Source: Bradyrhizobium sp. CB1015 (GTDB taxonomy: Bacteria > Pseudomonadota > Alphaproteobacteria > Rhizobiales > Xanthobacteraceae). From it: DNA of 64,000 nucleotides. The stretch is from positions 868,001 to 932,000 of the forward strand of contig NZ_CP104174.1 in NCBI RefSeq assembly GCF_025200925.1, written 5' to 3'. This document shows, piece after piece, positions 48,266 through 56,986 of this stretch; positions within the stretch are counted from its first letter, which is position 1, and the number at the start of each line of letters is the position of its first letter. The position numbers and the translations under genes are program-made. The notes under the pieces are model-generated. The model saw only the letters and a program-made list of their open reading frames with translations. It searched no databases and was not told the DNA's origin.

Positions 48266-49183
48266 GTGCGGCGGTGGATGCGCATCGGGGCGCTGATCGC
48301 TGCTTTGACGGCAGCTTCGGCTGCGTCCGCCGATACGATCGATGTCAACGGGGTGAAGCGCTCCTACACCGCGCAATTGCCGGGCAAGCGGCCCGCACCG
48401 CTCGTCGTCGTGCTGCATGGCAAGACCCAGCGCGGCGCCGACATGGTCACGCGGACGGCCTGGCCGCAGGTCGCCAAGCGCGAGGGCCTTGCCGTTGTGT
48501 TTCCGGACGGGCTCAACAATGCATGGGCGGACGCGCGCACCAAGGCGGGGCCGGCCCTGCGCGGACCACCGGCGGGCACCGATGACGTCGCCTTCATCGC
48601 AAGGCTGGTCGAGAAGCTGGTGGCCGACGGCACGGCCGATGCGAAGCGCGTCTACGTCGCCGGCGTCTCCAATGGCGGTGCCATGGCGATGACCATGGCC
48701 TGTGCGCGCGCCGATCTGTTTGCGGCGGCTGCGAGTGTGATCATGAATCTCAGCGATGAAGCCGCCGTCACCTGTCATCCGTCGCGGCCGCTGCCGATGC
48801 TGCTCATGAACGGGACCGCCGATCCGCTGGTCCCTTATGAGGGCGGGCGCGGATCGAGCTATTTTGCCGCAGAGGGATTCTGGTCGACGGACGAGACGCT
48901 GGCGTTCTGGCGCAGGCTCAATGGCTGCGAGACCGACGACGCCGGGATCACCGACATGCCCGACGCGGCGCCGGCGGACCAGTCCACAGTGACACGGATC
49001 AGCTCGCGCTGTCCGGCTGGGCACGACGTCGTGCTCTATCGCATCAACCATGGCGGCCACCGCATGCCGGGCTTCGCTCCGGACGCCCGTTTCCCGAAGG
49101 TCGCCAGGAGCCTGCTCGGATCGCAGAACGGCGACATCGACGGCGCCGAAACGATCTGGACCTTCTTCAGTCGGTTTCCGTGA
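48266..49183 (+). CDS. LpqC-like polyhydroxybutyrate-esterase family protein
   Basis: A 305-residue exported alpha/beta hydrolase. The signal peptide ends at SAASAD (about residue 22). The nucleophile is in AGVSNGGAMAM (GxSxG), the acid in NGTADPLVPY, and the histidine in NHGGHRMPG. The family is LpqC (feruloyl or poly(3-hydroxybutyrate) esterase-like). The natural ester is unknown. The start is GTG 48266, 3 bases after the dehydrogenase stop; ATG 48278 is also possible. The two genes are an operon. Confidence 0.85.
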   Translation: MRRWMRIGALIAALTAASAASADTIDVNGVKRSYTAQLPGKRPAPLVVVLHGKTQRGADMVTRTAWPQVAKREGLAVVFPDGLNNAWADARTKAGPALRGPPAGTDDVAFIARLVEKLVADGTADAKRVYVAGVSNGGAMAMTMACARADLFAAAASVIMNLSDEAAVTCHPSRPLPMLLMNGTADPLVPYEGGRGSSYFAAEGFWSTDETLAFWRRLNGCETDDAGITDMPDAAPADQSTVTRISSRCPAGHDVVLYRINHGGHRMPGFAPDARFPKVARSLLGSQNGDIDGAETIWTFFSRFP

Positions 49184-49280
49184 ACGACGCATGCGTGGCA
49201 AGCAATGCATGCGTGCCAGGGGTGGCACACTGCAAACCGCTGGGCTAGACAGGGCCGCCATTCCAGTCAGGAGATCCCAG

Positions 49281-49631
49281 ATGAGCATTCAGCGTTTTGA
49301 AACCGGCCCGCGCATGAGCCAGGTCGTCGTGCACGGCAACACCGTCTATCTCGCCGGTGTCGTCGCCAACAAGGCGGCCGGCGAAAGCGTGACGAAGCAG
49401 ACCCAGGACATCCTGGCGACCATCGACGGGCACCTCGCCAAGGCCGGCACCGACAAGTCGAAGCTGCTCTCGGCCACGATCTACATCACCGACATGAAGA
49501 CCTTCGGCGAGATGAACGCTGTGTGGGACGCCTGGGTCTCGCCCGGCAACACCCCGGCGCGCGCCACCGTCGAAGCCAAGCTGGCGGCCCCGCAATACAC
49601 CGTCGAGATCATGGTGACGGCGGCGAAGTAA
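49281..49631 (+). CDS. RidA-family protein
   Basis: A 116-residue Rid protein of the YjgF/YER057c/UK114 family. TVYLAGVVANKAAGESVTKQTQDILATIDGHLAKAGTDKSKLLSATIYI is the standard RidA core, and PARATVEAKLAAPQYTVEIMVTA contains the arginine that binds the carboxylate of 2-aminoacrylate in RidA. It probably removes reactive enamines. CAGGAG lies about 8 bases before the ATG. A long perfect inverted repeat follows 13 bases after the stop. Confidence 0.92.
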   Translation: MSIQRFETGPRMSQVVVHGNTVYLAGVVANKAAGESVTKQTQDILATIDGHLAKAGTDKSKLLSATIYITDMKTFGEMNAVWDAWVSPGNTPARATVEAKLAAPQYTVEIMVTAAK

Positions 49632-49644
49632 TTTTTGCGAAAAC

Positions 49645-49691
49645 TTCACGCGCGTTGATGACCTCCGAGGTAATCGATCAACGCGCGTGAA
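49645..49691. terminator. Perfect 15-bp inverted repeat after ridA
   Basis: TTCACGCGCGTTGAT (49645-49659) and ATCAACGCGCGTGAA (49677-49691) are perfect inverted copies separated by 17 bases. No T-run follows, so it is not a classic intrinsic terminator, but its place between ridA and the SnoaL-like gene suggests a transcript end or an RNA stability element. A dimeric regulator site is the other reading. Confidence 0.6.
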
Positions 49692-49744
49692 CCTTCGATA
49701 GTCACGGTCAGCCGGACAACACGGCGCCATCGAAGGAGAGCACC

Positions 49745-50110
49745 ATGACCGATCCCGTCACCATCGCCCACCGCTACATCGAGCTCTGGAACGAGCGCAC
49801 CGCTGGCCGCCGCCGCGAGCTGCTCAGCGAAAGCTGGACGACGGATGCGAGCTATGTCGATCCCGTGATGAAGGGCGACGGCCAGGACGGCATCGAGGCG
49901 CTGATCGCAGGCGTGCAGCAGCGCTTTCCCGATTTCAAATTCAAGCTGATCGGTGAGCCCAATGGCTACGGCGATCACGTCCGCTTCTCGTGGGGACTTG
50001 GTCCTGACGGCGCCGACAGCCCGATCAAGGGCACCGATTTCGCCGTGCTGAAGGACGGCCGGATCAGGAGCGTGACCGGATTTCTCGATCAGGTGCCGGC
50101 CGGGGTGTGA
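49745..50110 (+). CDS. SnoaL/NTF2-like polyketide cyclase-type protein
   Basis: A 121-residue NTF2-fold protein. It begins MTDPVTIAHRYIELWNERTAGRRRELL, the usual first helices, and has YVDPVMKGDGQDGIEALI and FPDFKFKLIGEPNGYGDHVRFSWGLG, typical of SnoaL-like members. These bind small molecules, some as isomerases or cyclases. No particular reaction can be assigned. AAGGAG lies 8 bases before the ATG. Confidence 0.85.
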   Translation: MTDPVTIAHRYIELWNERTAGRRRELLSESWTTDASYVDPVMKGDGQDGIEALIAGVQQRFPDFKFKLIGEPNGYGDHVRFSWGLGPDGADSPIKGTDFAVLKDGRIRSVTGFLDQVPAGV

Positions 50111-50170
50111 GAGCGCTGGCCCTCGTCGCGCAGGCGAGGAGAGGACCGAAATTTGGACCTCACAAGAGGT

Positions 50171-50246
50171 CGTCATGCCCGGGCTTGTCCCGGGCATCCA
50201 CGTACTTTGTGCTGCGTGGATGGCCGGGACAAGCCCGGCCATGACG
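50171..50246. repeat. CGTCATGCCCGGG palindromic element, copy 2
   Basis: 76 bases, starting CGTCATGCCCGGGCTTGTCC and ending CCCGGCCATGACG, with the inner pair ATCCACG/CGTGGAT. It is the shortest of the four copies and lies about 100 bases before the helicase gene. Confidence 0.92.
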
Positions 50247-50346
50247 ATGTCGAGGCCATCGCGCCTCAAATGGAGAGCGCGTATGCGATGGCCGCAGGCC
50301 ATAGCCCCCCTCGACGAAGCCATCCCTACGGCTTACCTGTCATGCC

Positions 50347-52923
50347 GTGCCGCCCCGCATCCTCCAAACATCGGCCGAGCCGGCCGCGCTGCTGCCGGAT
50401 CGCTTCCAGGCCTGGTTCGCAGCCCGCGGGTGGTCGCCGCGCGCGCATCAATTGGCACTGCTGGAGAAGGCGCGCGAGGACCGCTCGGCCCTGCTGATCG
50501 CGCCGACCGGCGCCGGCAAGACGCTGGCTGGATTTCTGCCGACCTTGGTTGAGCTTTCGACGCAGCCGGTGACGCAAGACGCGGGCGCGAAGAAGAACCT
50601 CGTTTCCACCGGCCGCAGCGTGCAGCGCAGCGGCGGCCTGCATACCCTCTATATCTCGCCACTCAAGGCGCTCGCCGTCGATATCGCGCGCAACCTCGAG
50701 CGTCCCATCGCCGAGATGGGCTTGCCCATCAAGGTCGAGACCCGCACCGGCGATACGCCGGTCTCGCGCCGTCAGCGGCAGCGGCGCTATCCGCCGGACG
50801 TGTTGCTGACGACGCCCGAGCAGCTCGCGCTGCTGCTCTCCTCCGACGACGCGCCGTTCCTGTTTTCCGCCCTGAAGCGCATCGTGCTGGATGAGCTGCA
50901 CGCGCTGGTGACGTCCAAGCGCGGCGATCTGCTCTCGCTCGGCCTCGCTCGATTGTGGCGCCTCGCTCCGCAAATGCGCGCGATCGGCCTGTCGGCGACA
51001 GTGGCCGAGCCGGAGCAGCTCGCGCGCTTCCTGGTGCCGCAGCCCGACGGCAAGGAGCGGGCAGCCGACATCGTCGTCGCCGGCGGTGCCGCGCCGCCCG
51101 TGGTCGAGATGCTCGACACGCGCGAGCGGCTGCCCTGGGCCGGCCACAGCGCCCGCCACGCGCTTCCTGAAATCTACGAGCTGATCAAGGCCAACAAGAC
51201 CACGCTTGTCTTCGTCAACACGCGCAGCCAGGCCGAGATGCTGTTCCAGAATCTCTGGAGCATGAACGACGACGGCCTTGCCATCGCGCTGCATCACGGC
51301 TCACTCGACGTCGCCCAGCGCCGCAAGGTCGAGGACGCGATGTCGGCGGGCCGGCTGCGCGGCGTGGTCTGCACCTCCTCGCTCGACCTCGGCGTCGACT
51401 GGGGCGACGTCGATCTCGTCGTCAATATCGGTGCGCCCAAGGGCTCTTCGCGCCTGATGCAGCGCATCGGCCGCGCCAACCATCGCCTCGACGAAGCTTC
51501 ACGAGCGGTGCTGGTGCCGGCCAACCGTTTCGAAGTACTGGAGTGCCGCGTCGCCATCGACGCCATTGCCGAGAATGCGCAGGACACGCCGCCCTTGCGC
51601 ACGGGCGCCCTCGACGTGCTGGCTCAGCATGTGCTCGGCTGTGCCTGCGGCGAGCCGTTTTTCAGCGACGAGCTCTATGGCGAGGCCCGCACGGCCGCGC
51701 CCTACGCAAGCCTGTCGCGGCAGGATTTCGACGATGTCGTCGATTTCGTCGCCTCCGGCGGTTACGCGCTGAAGACCTATGAGCGCTTCGCCCGCATCAA
51801 GCAGGACAAGGAAGGCCGCTGGCGCGTCGCCAATCCAAAGGTGCGGCAGAGCTACCGCATGAATGTCGGCACCATCGTCGAGGACGACATGCTGAAGGTG
51901 CGCCTGGTGCGCTCGCGCGGCAGCGGTACAGGATCCCCAGGCGTGATCGCACGTGGCGGCCGGCTGCTCGGCGAGATCGAGGAGGCCTTCATCGAGGGCC
52001 TCTCGCCCCGCGACACCTTCGTGTTCTCGGGCGAGGTGGTGCGCTACGAGACGCTGGTGGAGGACCAGGTCTATGTCTCGCGCGCGCATGACAAGGACCC
52101 GAAGGTGCCGTCCTACATGGGCGGAAAGTTTCCGCTCTCGACCTATCTCGCCGAGCGCGTGCGTCGGCTGCTCGATGATGGCCGCGCCTGGGGCGGCTTG
52201 CCGGAGCAGGTGCGCGATTGGCTGTCGCTGCAGAAGGATGTCAGCCAAGTGCCGGCGGTCCGCGAGCTCCTGGTGGAGAGCTTTCCGCGTGCCAACAAGC
52301 ATTATCTGGTCTGCTATCCCTTCGAGGGCCGCCTCGCGCATCAGACCCTCGGCATGCTGCTGACGCGGCGGCTGGAGCGCGTCCGCGCGCGTCCGCTCGG
52401 CTTCGTCGCCAATGAATATGCGGTGGCGATCTGGGGGCTCGGCGATCTCTCCTTCATGATCCGTCAGGGCAGGATCGATCTCAACGCGCTGTTCGACCCT
52501 GACATGCTCGGCGATGATCTCGAAGCCTGGCTCGCCGAATCCGCCCTGATGAAGCGCACCTTCCGCAACTGCGCGATCATCTCCGGCCTGATCGCGCGCC
52601 GCCACAGCGGCGAAGAGAAGAGCCGCCGCCAGGTGCTGTTCTCGACCGATCTCGTCTACGACGTGCTGCGCAAGCACCAGGCCGATCACGTCCTGCTCCG
52701 CGCCGCGCGCGCCGATGCCGCCACCGGCCTGCTCGATTTGCGCCGCCTCAGCGACATGCTGATGCGCATCCAGGGCCGCATCACGCACCGGGAACTCGAC
52801 CACGTCTCCCCGCTCGCCGTGCCCGTGATGCTGGAAATCGGCCGCGAGTCAGTTTATGGCGAAGCTGCAGACGAGCTTTTGGCCGAAGCCGCCGACGAGC
52901 TCGTCAAAGAGGCGATGTCGTAG
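50347..52923 (+). CDS. Ligase-associated DNA damage response DEXH helicase (Lhr-like)
   Basis: An 858-residue superfamily 2 helicase. The P-loop is APTGAGKTLAGF (residue 52 on), motif II is DELH in IVLDELHALV, motif III is LSATV, and motif VI is QRIGRANHRLDE. The long C-terminal part (winged helix and DUF4910-like Lhr region) is present. These helicases are encoded with DNA ligase and the PdeM nuclease in bacterial repair clusters. Here only PdeM is next. The start is GTG 50347, whose upstream DNA is a repeat-rich area, so it is less certain than the domain call. Confidence 0.93.
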   Translation: MPPRILQTSAEPAALLPDRFQAWFAARGWSPRAHQLALLEKAREDRSALLIAPTGAGKTLAGFLPTLVELSTQPVTQDAGAKKNLVSTGRSVQRSGGLHTLYISPLKALAVDIARNLERPIAEMGLPIKVETRTGDTPVSRRQRQRRYPPDVLLTTPEQLALLLSSDDAPFLFSALKRIVLDELHALVTSKRGDLLSLGLARLWRLAPQMRAIGLSATVAEPEQLARFLVPQPDGKERAADIVVAGGAAPPVVEMLDTRERLPWAGHSARHALPEIYELIKANKTTLVFVNTRSQAEMLFQNLWSMNDDGLAIALHHGSLDVAQRRKVEDAMSAGRLRGVVCTSSLDLGVDWGDVDLVVNIGAPKGSSRLMQRIGRANHRLDEASRAVLVPANRFEVLECRVAIDAIAENAQDTPPLRTGALDVLAQHVLGCACGEPFFSDELYGEARTAAPYASLSRQDFDDVVDFVASGGYALKTYERFARIKQDKEGRWRVANPKVRQSYRMNVGTIVEDDMLKVRLVRSRGSGTGSPGVIARGGRLLGEIEEAFIEGLSPRDTFVFSGEVVRYETLVEDQVYVSRAHDKDPKVPSYMGGKFPLSTYLAERVRRLLDDGRAWGGLPEQVRDWLSLQKDVSQVPAVRELLVESFPRANKHYLVCYPFEGRLAHQTLGMLLTRRLERVRARPLGFVANEYAVAIWGLGDLSFMIRQGRIDLNALFDPDMLGDDLEAWLAESALMKRTFRNCAIISGLIARRHSGEEKSRRQVLFSTDLVYDVLRKHQADHVLLRAARADAATGLLDLRRLSDMLMRIQGRITHRELDHVSPLAVPVMLEIGRESVYGEAADELLAEAADELVKEAMS

Positions 52924-52963
52924 ACGGTAGGAATGTATTTTCGGGGCGCAACTCCATCCGCAT

Positions 52964-53048
52964 CGTCATGCCCGGTCCTGACCCGGGCATCCACGTCTTT
53001 CGTGCGGCGCCAAGAACGTGGATGGCCGGGACAAGCCCGGCCATGACG
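52964..53048. repeat. CGTCATGCCCGG palindromic element, copy 3
   Basis: 85 bases, starting CGTCATGCCCGG and ending GGCCATGACG. It sits between the helicase stop and pdeM. Its last ATG (53043-53045) is in frame with the PdeM coding sequence, so the element appears to supply the start codon. Confidence 0.92.
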
Positions 53049-53741
53049 GAGAATGCTGCGCTATCGATCGCGTCGACACGGACTGTGGACGTTTCCGGCA
53101 TCTCGTTCCTCGCCGATCTCTCCGGCGCGCTGTTCTGGGACGAGCAACGCCTGCTCGTCGTCTCCGACCTGCATCTGGAGAAGGGCTCGAGCTTCGCGAT
53201 GCGTGGCGTGTTGCTGCCGCCTTACGATACTATCGCGACGCTTGGCCGGCTCGCTGCTGTCATCTCCCGCCATAATCCGCGAGTAGTCATTTCGCTCGGT
53301 GATAGTTTTCACGACCGCAGCGCGCATGAGCGTCTGTCGGCCGAGGACCGCGACGCGGTGGCCGCACTCCAGACCGGCCGCGACTGGATCTGGATCTCGG
53401 GCAATCATGATCCGATGCTGCCGCGCGATCTCGGCGGCACCATCGCGGATGAAGTGGCGATCGGACCGATCACCTTCCGCCACGAGCCGACCGGGGCACG
53501 CGGCGAGATCGCCGGCCATCTGCATCCGAAGGCGCGCGTCTCGGCGCGCGGCCGTTTCATGGAGCGCCGCTGCTTCGCCAGCGACGGGTTGCGCGCCGTC
53601 ATGCCCGCGTTCGGCGCCTATGCCGGCGGCCTCAGCATCCGCGACGCTGCCTTCGCCAGGATCTTTCCGCAGAACGGCTTTGTCGCCCATCTCCTCGGCG
53701 ACCGCCGCGTCCACGCCATTGCGGCCTCGCGCTGCATCTGA
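53043..53741 (+). CDS. pdeM: Ligase-associated DNA damage response endonuclease PdeM
   Basis: A 232-residue calcineurin-like phosphoesterase. The metal motifs are SDLHLEKGSSF (DxH), GDSFHDRSAHE (GDxxD-like), GNHDPMLP (GNHD), GHLHPKARV and the C-terminal region. PdeM members are DNA nucleases in ligase-associated repair operons. The ATG at 53043 is the only good ATG, and it lies within an interspersed palindrome. GTG 53085 (VDVSGISFLADLSG) would be an alternative start that leaves out the repeat-derived residues. It follows the helicase by 119 bases. Confidence 0.9.
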   Translation: MTENAALSIASTRTVDVSGISFLADLSGALFWDEQRLLVVSDLHLEKGSSFAMRGVLLPPYDTIATLGRLAAVISRHNPRVVISLGDSFHDRSAHERLSAEDRDAVAALQTGRDWIWISGNHDPMLPRDLGGTIADEVAIGPITFRHEPTGARGEIAGHLHPKARVSARGRFMERRCFASDGLRAVMPAFGAYAGGLSIRDAAFARIFPQNGFVAHLLGDRRVHAIAASRCI

Positions 53742-53759
53742 GATTTTGGCGCCTCTCTA

Positions 53760-53774
53760 GAACAAATTAAGAAC
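53760..53774 (+). promoter_or_regulatory. LexA (SOS) box, alphaproteobacterial type
   Basis: GAACAAATTAAGAAC is a perfect GAAC-N7-GAAC direct repeat, the alphaproteobacterial LexA recognition pattern. It lies 85 bases before the ATG of the orphan gene at 53860. Confidence 0.78.
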
Positions 53775-53799
53775 ACTTTAGCAAGTCTTTGATATATCA

Positions 53800-53827
53800 T
53801 TGTGATTCGGCGTCTCGCCGATACAAT
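53800..53827 (+). promoter_or_regulatory. Candidate sigma-70 promoter of the orphan gene
   Basis: TTGTGA (53800-53805) and TACAAT (53822-53827) are separated by 16 bases in a locally AT-rich segment, a fair match to a -35/-10 pair. The LexA box lies 25 bases upstream of the -35, so repression would need a different start or DNA looping; another promoter nearer the box is possible. Confidence 0.4.
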
Positions 53828-53859
53828 ATCTAGCGTCTGTCCGACTTTGCGAGGACTAC

Positions 53860-54291
53860 ATGTCCACCATTGCCTTCGACCAGTTTGCCCTCACCCGGAT
53901 CGCCGATTTCGCGCGCTCGCTGTCACGGCTGCATCAGGCCGCGCGGCGCCAGAGGGTCGACGACGACCAGTTCGATCGCGAGTTCAACGCCGTGTGCCAG
54001 TCGATCTGGGGCTACACCATCGACGACGTCAGCGACGATCTGTTCTCGCCCGAGGATCATCAGTTTCTCGACACGCTGGACGAAGCGCATGCGCGCATCT
54101 TCGCGGCCGAGCAGGGCTATGACCTCGTCGGCGATCAGGGCATGCTGACGGATTGGTGGGGCTTCTGCTGGATGATCCTGGCCGAGAAGCGCGGCCTCCT
54201 GACGCCGGAGAACCGCGCCGCCGCGCGCGCGGCGATCGAGGAGAAATATCTGGCCGCGCCGAACGTGATCGGGGTGATCATCGGGAGGTGA
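53860..54291 (+). CDS. Orphan acidic protein, predicted SOS-regulated
   Basis: I do not recognise a family. The 143-residue product is acidic, with no signal peptide or membrane helix. Its features are a first helical part (LTRIADFARSLSRLHQAARRQRVDDDQF), an aromatic patch (CQSIWGYTIDDV), the strongly aromatic TDWWGFCWMILAEK and a helical tail. GAGGA lies 4 to 5 bases before the ATG. A perfect LexA box upstream and the neighbouring PdeM nuclease and Lhr-like helicase point to the DNA damage response. That is context only. Confidence 0.8.
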   Translation: MSTIAFDQFALTRIADFARSLSRLHQAARRQRVDDDQFDREFNAVCQSIWGYTIDDVSDDLFSPEDHQFLDTLDEAHARIFAAEQGYDLVGDQGMLTDWWGFCWMILAEKRGLLTPENRAAARAAIEEKYLAAPNVIGVIIGR

Positions 54292-54297
54292 GCTCTC

Positions 54298-54422
54298 GTG
54301 CCCCGGACAAAGCGCAGCGCGCCAAGCGATGCGCTGCAGAGCCGGGGCCCATCTCGCGGCATGCTGGGTCCCGGCTCAGCGTCGCATCGCTTCCGCGCTG
54401 CGCCGCCGTCCGGGACACGAGA
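54298..54422. repeat. Palindromic repeat (GTGCCCCGGACAAAGCGC type)
   Basis: About 125 bases between convergent genes. Arms GTGCCCCGGAC and GTCCGGGACAC are at the two ends, GAGCCGGGGCCCA and TGGGTCCCGGCTC lie in the middle, and GCGATGCGCTGC/GCGTCGCATCGC are between. It probably ends transcripts of both the orphan gene and the DUF2865 gene. Confidence 0.7.
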
Positions 54423-55241
54423 TCATTCCAACCCCGCCCGCTTCGCCGGCTTCGCGGTCGTCTTCGGCACCGTCACATCCGGCAGTGCCTCACGCACGAT
54501 CTCGTTTGACGGCGGCGCATCCGCCGACACCGTCTCTGCCCGCACCGGCGCCACCTTCATCTCGCCGAGCCGCGCGCGGACCTGGGCGGTGAGGCCGGGA
54601 TAGGACGCAACCGGGGTGAATTCCGCAGCCTGGTCGTTGCCGACGCGGATGCCGGTATAGGCGACGAGGCCGTCGGTGGTGGCGATCACGTCGCCGGCCT
54701 TCAGCGATGAATCCAGCGCAAGGTCGACCGGGGCCAGGCCGACCGGTTCACGGCCGTTGCAGGTGCAATCGGCGCGCAGCGCCTTGCGATAGGCGAACGC
54801 GTTCTCGCTGTCGGCGTAGCGCTCGCCGGTCTGCGAATAGGCACCGTCGATCGACGAGCCGAAATAGATCTTGGTCGCGCTGGCAGGGCAGAATGCCTGA
54901 CACATCTGCGCGGGCGAGACGAGGCCGCGCATCAGCGGAAAGTATTTCCCGTCGCAACTGCGTACGCAGAAGGCCGGGCCCGAGCCGCCGGCCGCCGCTG
55001 AGCGGGTCGGCGGCACATATTGCGGCGTGGCGCCATTCTGCTGGCTGCTGAAGGGATCGACGTAGGAGTTCGCCTGCGGCACCTCGCGCTGCGGCCGCTG
55101 CTGCTGCATTCCGCCGAAGAGGAAATCGAATAGGCCTTCGGCCGAAACTGGGGCAGGAGTAGCGAGCAGCGGAGCTGCCAGCATGGCGGCCACAAGCATC
55201 GCGCGACGCCGCCGGCGCGCATGGGACATGACTGTACGCAA
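54423..55241 (-). CDS. Exported DUF2865-family protein
   Basis: A 272-residue protein with a signal peptide (about residues 1-34, VSAEG), a Gln/Pro-rich segment (MQQQRPQREVPQ) and the DUF2865 core FCVRSCDGKYFPLMRGLVSPAQMCQAFCPASATKIYFGSSIDGAYSQTGERYADSENAFAYRKALRADCTCNG. The core's cysteines suggest disulfides. Function unknown. The start is a TTG at 55241 with GGAG 6 bases upstream; the ATG at 55229 is the alternative. It is transcribed towards the repeat at 54298. Confidence 0.85.
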   Translation of the reverse strand: MRTVMSHARRRRRAMLVAAMLAAPLLATPAPVSAEGLFDFLFGGMQQQRPQREVPQANSYVDPFSSQQNGATPQYVPPTRSAAAGGSGPAFCVRSCDGKYFPLMRGLVSPAQMCQAFCPASATKIYFGSSIDGAYSQTGERYADSENAFAYRKALRADCTCNGREPVGLAPVDLALDSSLKAGDVIATTDGLVAYTGIRVGNDQAAEFTPVASYPGLTAQVRARLGEMKVAPVRAETVSADAPPSNEIVREALPDVTVPKTTAKPAKRAGLE

Positions 55242-55446
55242 TGCTTACTCCACCCAACGCTACTGAACCGGCTGGGACCGAGAGATCTCAGCGCACGATT
55301 CACCATAAAGCGGGATGGTAAATGAGCAGTTGAGCGGAGGCGCTTTCAAGACGAGGCGGTGGCCTCTTTGTGGCCGGGCGCAGCTTTGGACGGATGGTTG
55401 CCACCGGGACACATTGAGGCATGACGGCGGAGAAATTTCCGCCACT

Positions 55447-56010
55447 TCACCCCTTCAAGAATTCCGACGCCTTGTACAGCGAGCGGAACGGCAGGCCGGC
55501 CGCACCGAACGTGTCGGTGGCGCCTTCCTCGCGGTCGACCATGGTCAGCACCAGCACGACATTGGCTCCGGCTTCGCGCACCGCTTCCACCGCCTTCATC
55601 GCCGAGCCGCCGGTGGTGGTGACGTCCTCGACGATCACGACGCGCTTGCCGGCCAACGTCTCGCCCTTGGGCAGGCCTTCGATCGCAAGCTTGGCACCGT
55701 GATCCTTCGGCTTCTTGCGCACGAAGAAGGCCGCGATCGGATGGCCCTTGATCCAGGAGATCTGCGCCAGCGCGCCGGCGAGCGGCACCGCGCCCATCTC
55801 GAGCCCGCCGATGAAATCGAGCTGGTCGTCCTTGAGCGCCTCGTAAGTCAGCTCCGCGAGCAGCGTCGCGCCCTCGGGGTCGAGCATGGTCGGCTTGAGG
55901 TTGAAGTAGAAATCGCTCTTGCGGCCCGACGCGAGCGTCACCTCGCCGCGACCGAATGAGCGCCGGCGGATGATTTCGAACAGGCGGGCGCGGGAGGCGG
56001 ATTTCGACAC
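55447..56010 (-). CDS. pyrE: Orotate phosphoribosyltransferase
   Basis: A 187-residue enzyme that makes orotidine 5'-phosphate from orotate and PRPP in pyrimidine synthesis. The PRPP motif is [18 protein letters not shown] and the flexible-loop lysines are in [27 protein letters not shown] is the orotate-site region. The start is a GTG at 56010 ([10 protein letters not shown]) with GAGGGA 6 bases upstream. The frame extends upstream through 900 bases that are antisense to the GST gene, so that part was rejected. Monocistronic. Confidence 0.95.
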   Translation of the reverse strand: MSKSASRARLFEIIRRRSFGRGEVTLASGRKSDFYFNLKPTMLDPEGATLLAELTYEALKDDQLDFIGGLEMGAVPLAGALAQISWIKGHPIAAFFVRKKPKDHGAKLAIEGLPKGETLAGKRVVIVEDVTTTGGSAMKAVEAVREAGANVVLVLTMVDREEGATDTFGAAGLPFRSLYKASEFLKG

Positions 56011-56181
56011 GGCGGTCCCTCGAACAGCGTTTTTGGAGGAGGCGGAATTTATCCGCGACCGACGCGACATTCCAGAGGGGGCGTCTTCCGTCAACAGGGA
56101 TCGGCCATCCCGGCCCGCCGGTTGTGAGGGCGCAACCTTCTGGAGTAGTTCAGGGGGCACGCCTCTTGGGAAGGACACGGA

Positions 56182-56808
56182 ATGACCATCGAGCTCTATA
56201 CCTGGAACACGCCGAACGGCCGCAAGATCTCGGTCGCGCTGGAGGAGATGGGGCTGCCCTATAAGGTGATCCCGGTGAACATCACCAAGGGCGAGCAGAT
56301 GGCGCCCGAGTTCCTCAAGCTCTCCCCCAACAACAAGATCCCCGCGATCGTCGACCCCGAGGGCCCCGACGGCAAGCCCGTCAGCATCTTCGAATCCGGT
56401 GCGATCCTGCTCTATCTCGGCGAAAAGACCGGCAAATTCCTGCCGAAATCGCTTATCCAGCGCATTCCGGTGTACGAATGGCTGATGTGGCAGATGGGCG
56501 GGTTCGGCCCAATGCCCGGCCAGGTGCACCATTTCATCGCACTCGAGAACGAGCAGGACCGGGCGTACGGCTTGACGCGCTTCATGGCCGAGACGCGCCG
56601 GCTCTATGGCGTGCTCGATCGCCGCCTGGACAGGCGCGACTTCGTCGCCGGCGAGCTCTCGGTTGCCGATTTTGCCATCCTGGGCTGGGCCTGGCGCCAT
56701 CCTCGCCACAAGGTTGATCTGGCCGACTTCCCCAACGTCAAGCGCTGGTACGACGCCCTGATGGCGCGCCCGGCCGTGAAGCGCGGCATGGACGCGAAGC
56801 TGGATTGA
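56182..56808 (+). CDS. Glutathione S-transferase family protein
   Basis: A 208-residue GST. The N-terminal thioredoxin-like domain (1-85) has [25 protein letters not shown] and [14 protein letters not shown], with the SNAIL-like [12 protein letters not shown] glutathione site. The helical domain (95-208) has [14 protein letters not shown]. The NTPNGRK motif near the N-terminus is the nu-class (YghU/YfcG-like) pattern. AAGGACA lies 5 bases before the ATG. It is divergent from pyrE. Confidence 0.92.
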   Translation: MTIELYTWNTPNGRKISVALEEMGLPYKVIPVNITKGEQMAPEFLKLSPNNKIPAIVDPEGPDGKPVSIFESGAILLYLGEKTGKFLPKSLIQRIPVYEWLMWQMGGFGPMPGQVHHFIALENEQDRAYGLTRFMAETRRLYGVLDRRLDRRDFVAGELSVADFAILGWAWRHPRHKVDLADFPNVKRWYDALMARPAVKRGMDAKLD

Positions 56809-56818
56809 GCTTCGCTTA

Positions 56819-56979
56819 CCCTCCCCTGGAGGGGGAGGATCGATCGCGCAACGCGCGAGCGGGGTGGGGTGATCTCTCCACTCGGGCACTGTTGGATGGG
56901 GAGGGACCGTCACCCCACCCCGCTGCGCATTCCGCTTCGCTACATGCGCAGCGACCCTCCCTCTCCAGGGGAGGGTGGG
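56819..56979. repeat. Composite palindrome (CCCTCCCCTGGAGGGGGAGG type)
   Basis: About 160 bases between the convergent GST and LysE genes. CCCTCCCCTGGAGGGGGAGG near 56819 pairs with CCCTCTCCAGGGGAGGG near the far end, and GCGGGGTGGGGTGA pairs with TCACCCCACCCCGC inside it. It looks like a relative of the repeats at 18362 and 35816. Confidence 0.75.
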
Positions 56980-56986
56980 AAAACCC

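Noticed and set aside
46586..49288. A 900-residue open frame opposite the dehydrogenase and LpqC genes
   Set aside because: It crosses two well-defined plus-strand genes and shows no domain; long antisense frames are expected at this base composition.
53767..53781. A CtrA-like site TTAA-N7-TTAG next to the LexA box
   Set aside because: The last half site differs from TTAA and the overlap with the perfect LexA box makes chance more likely.
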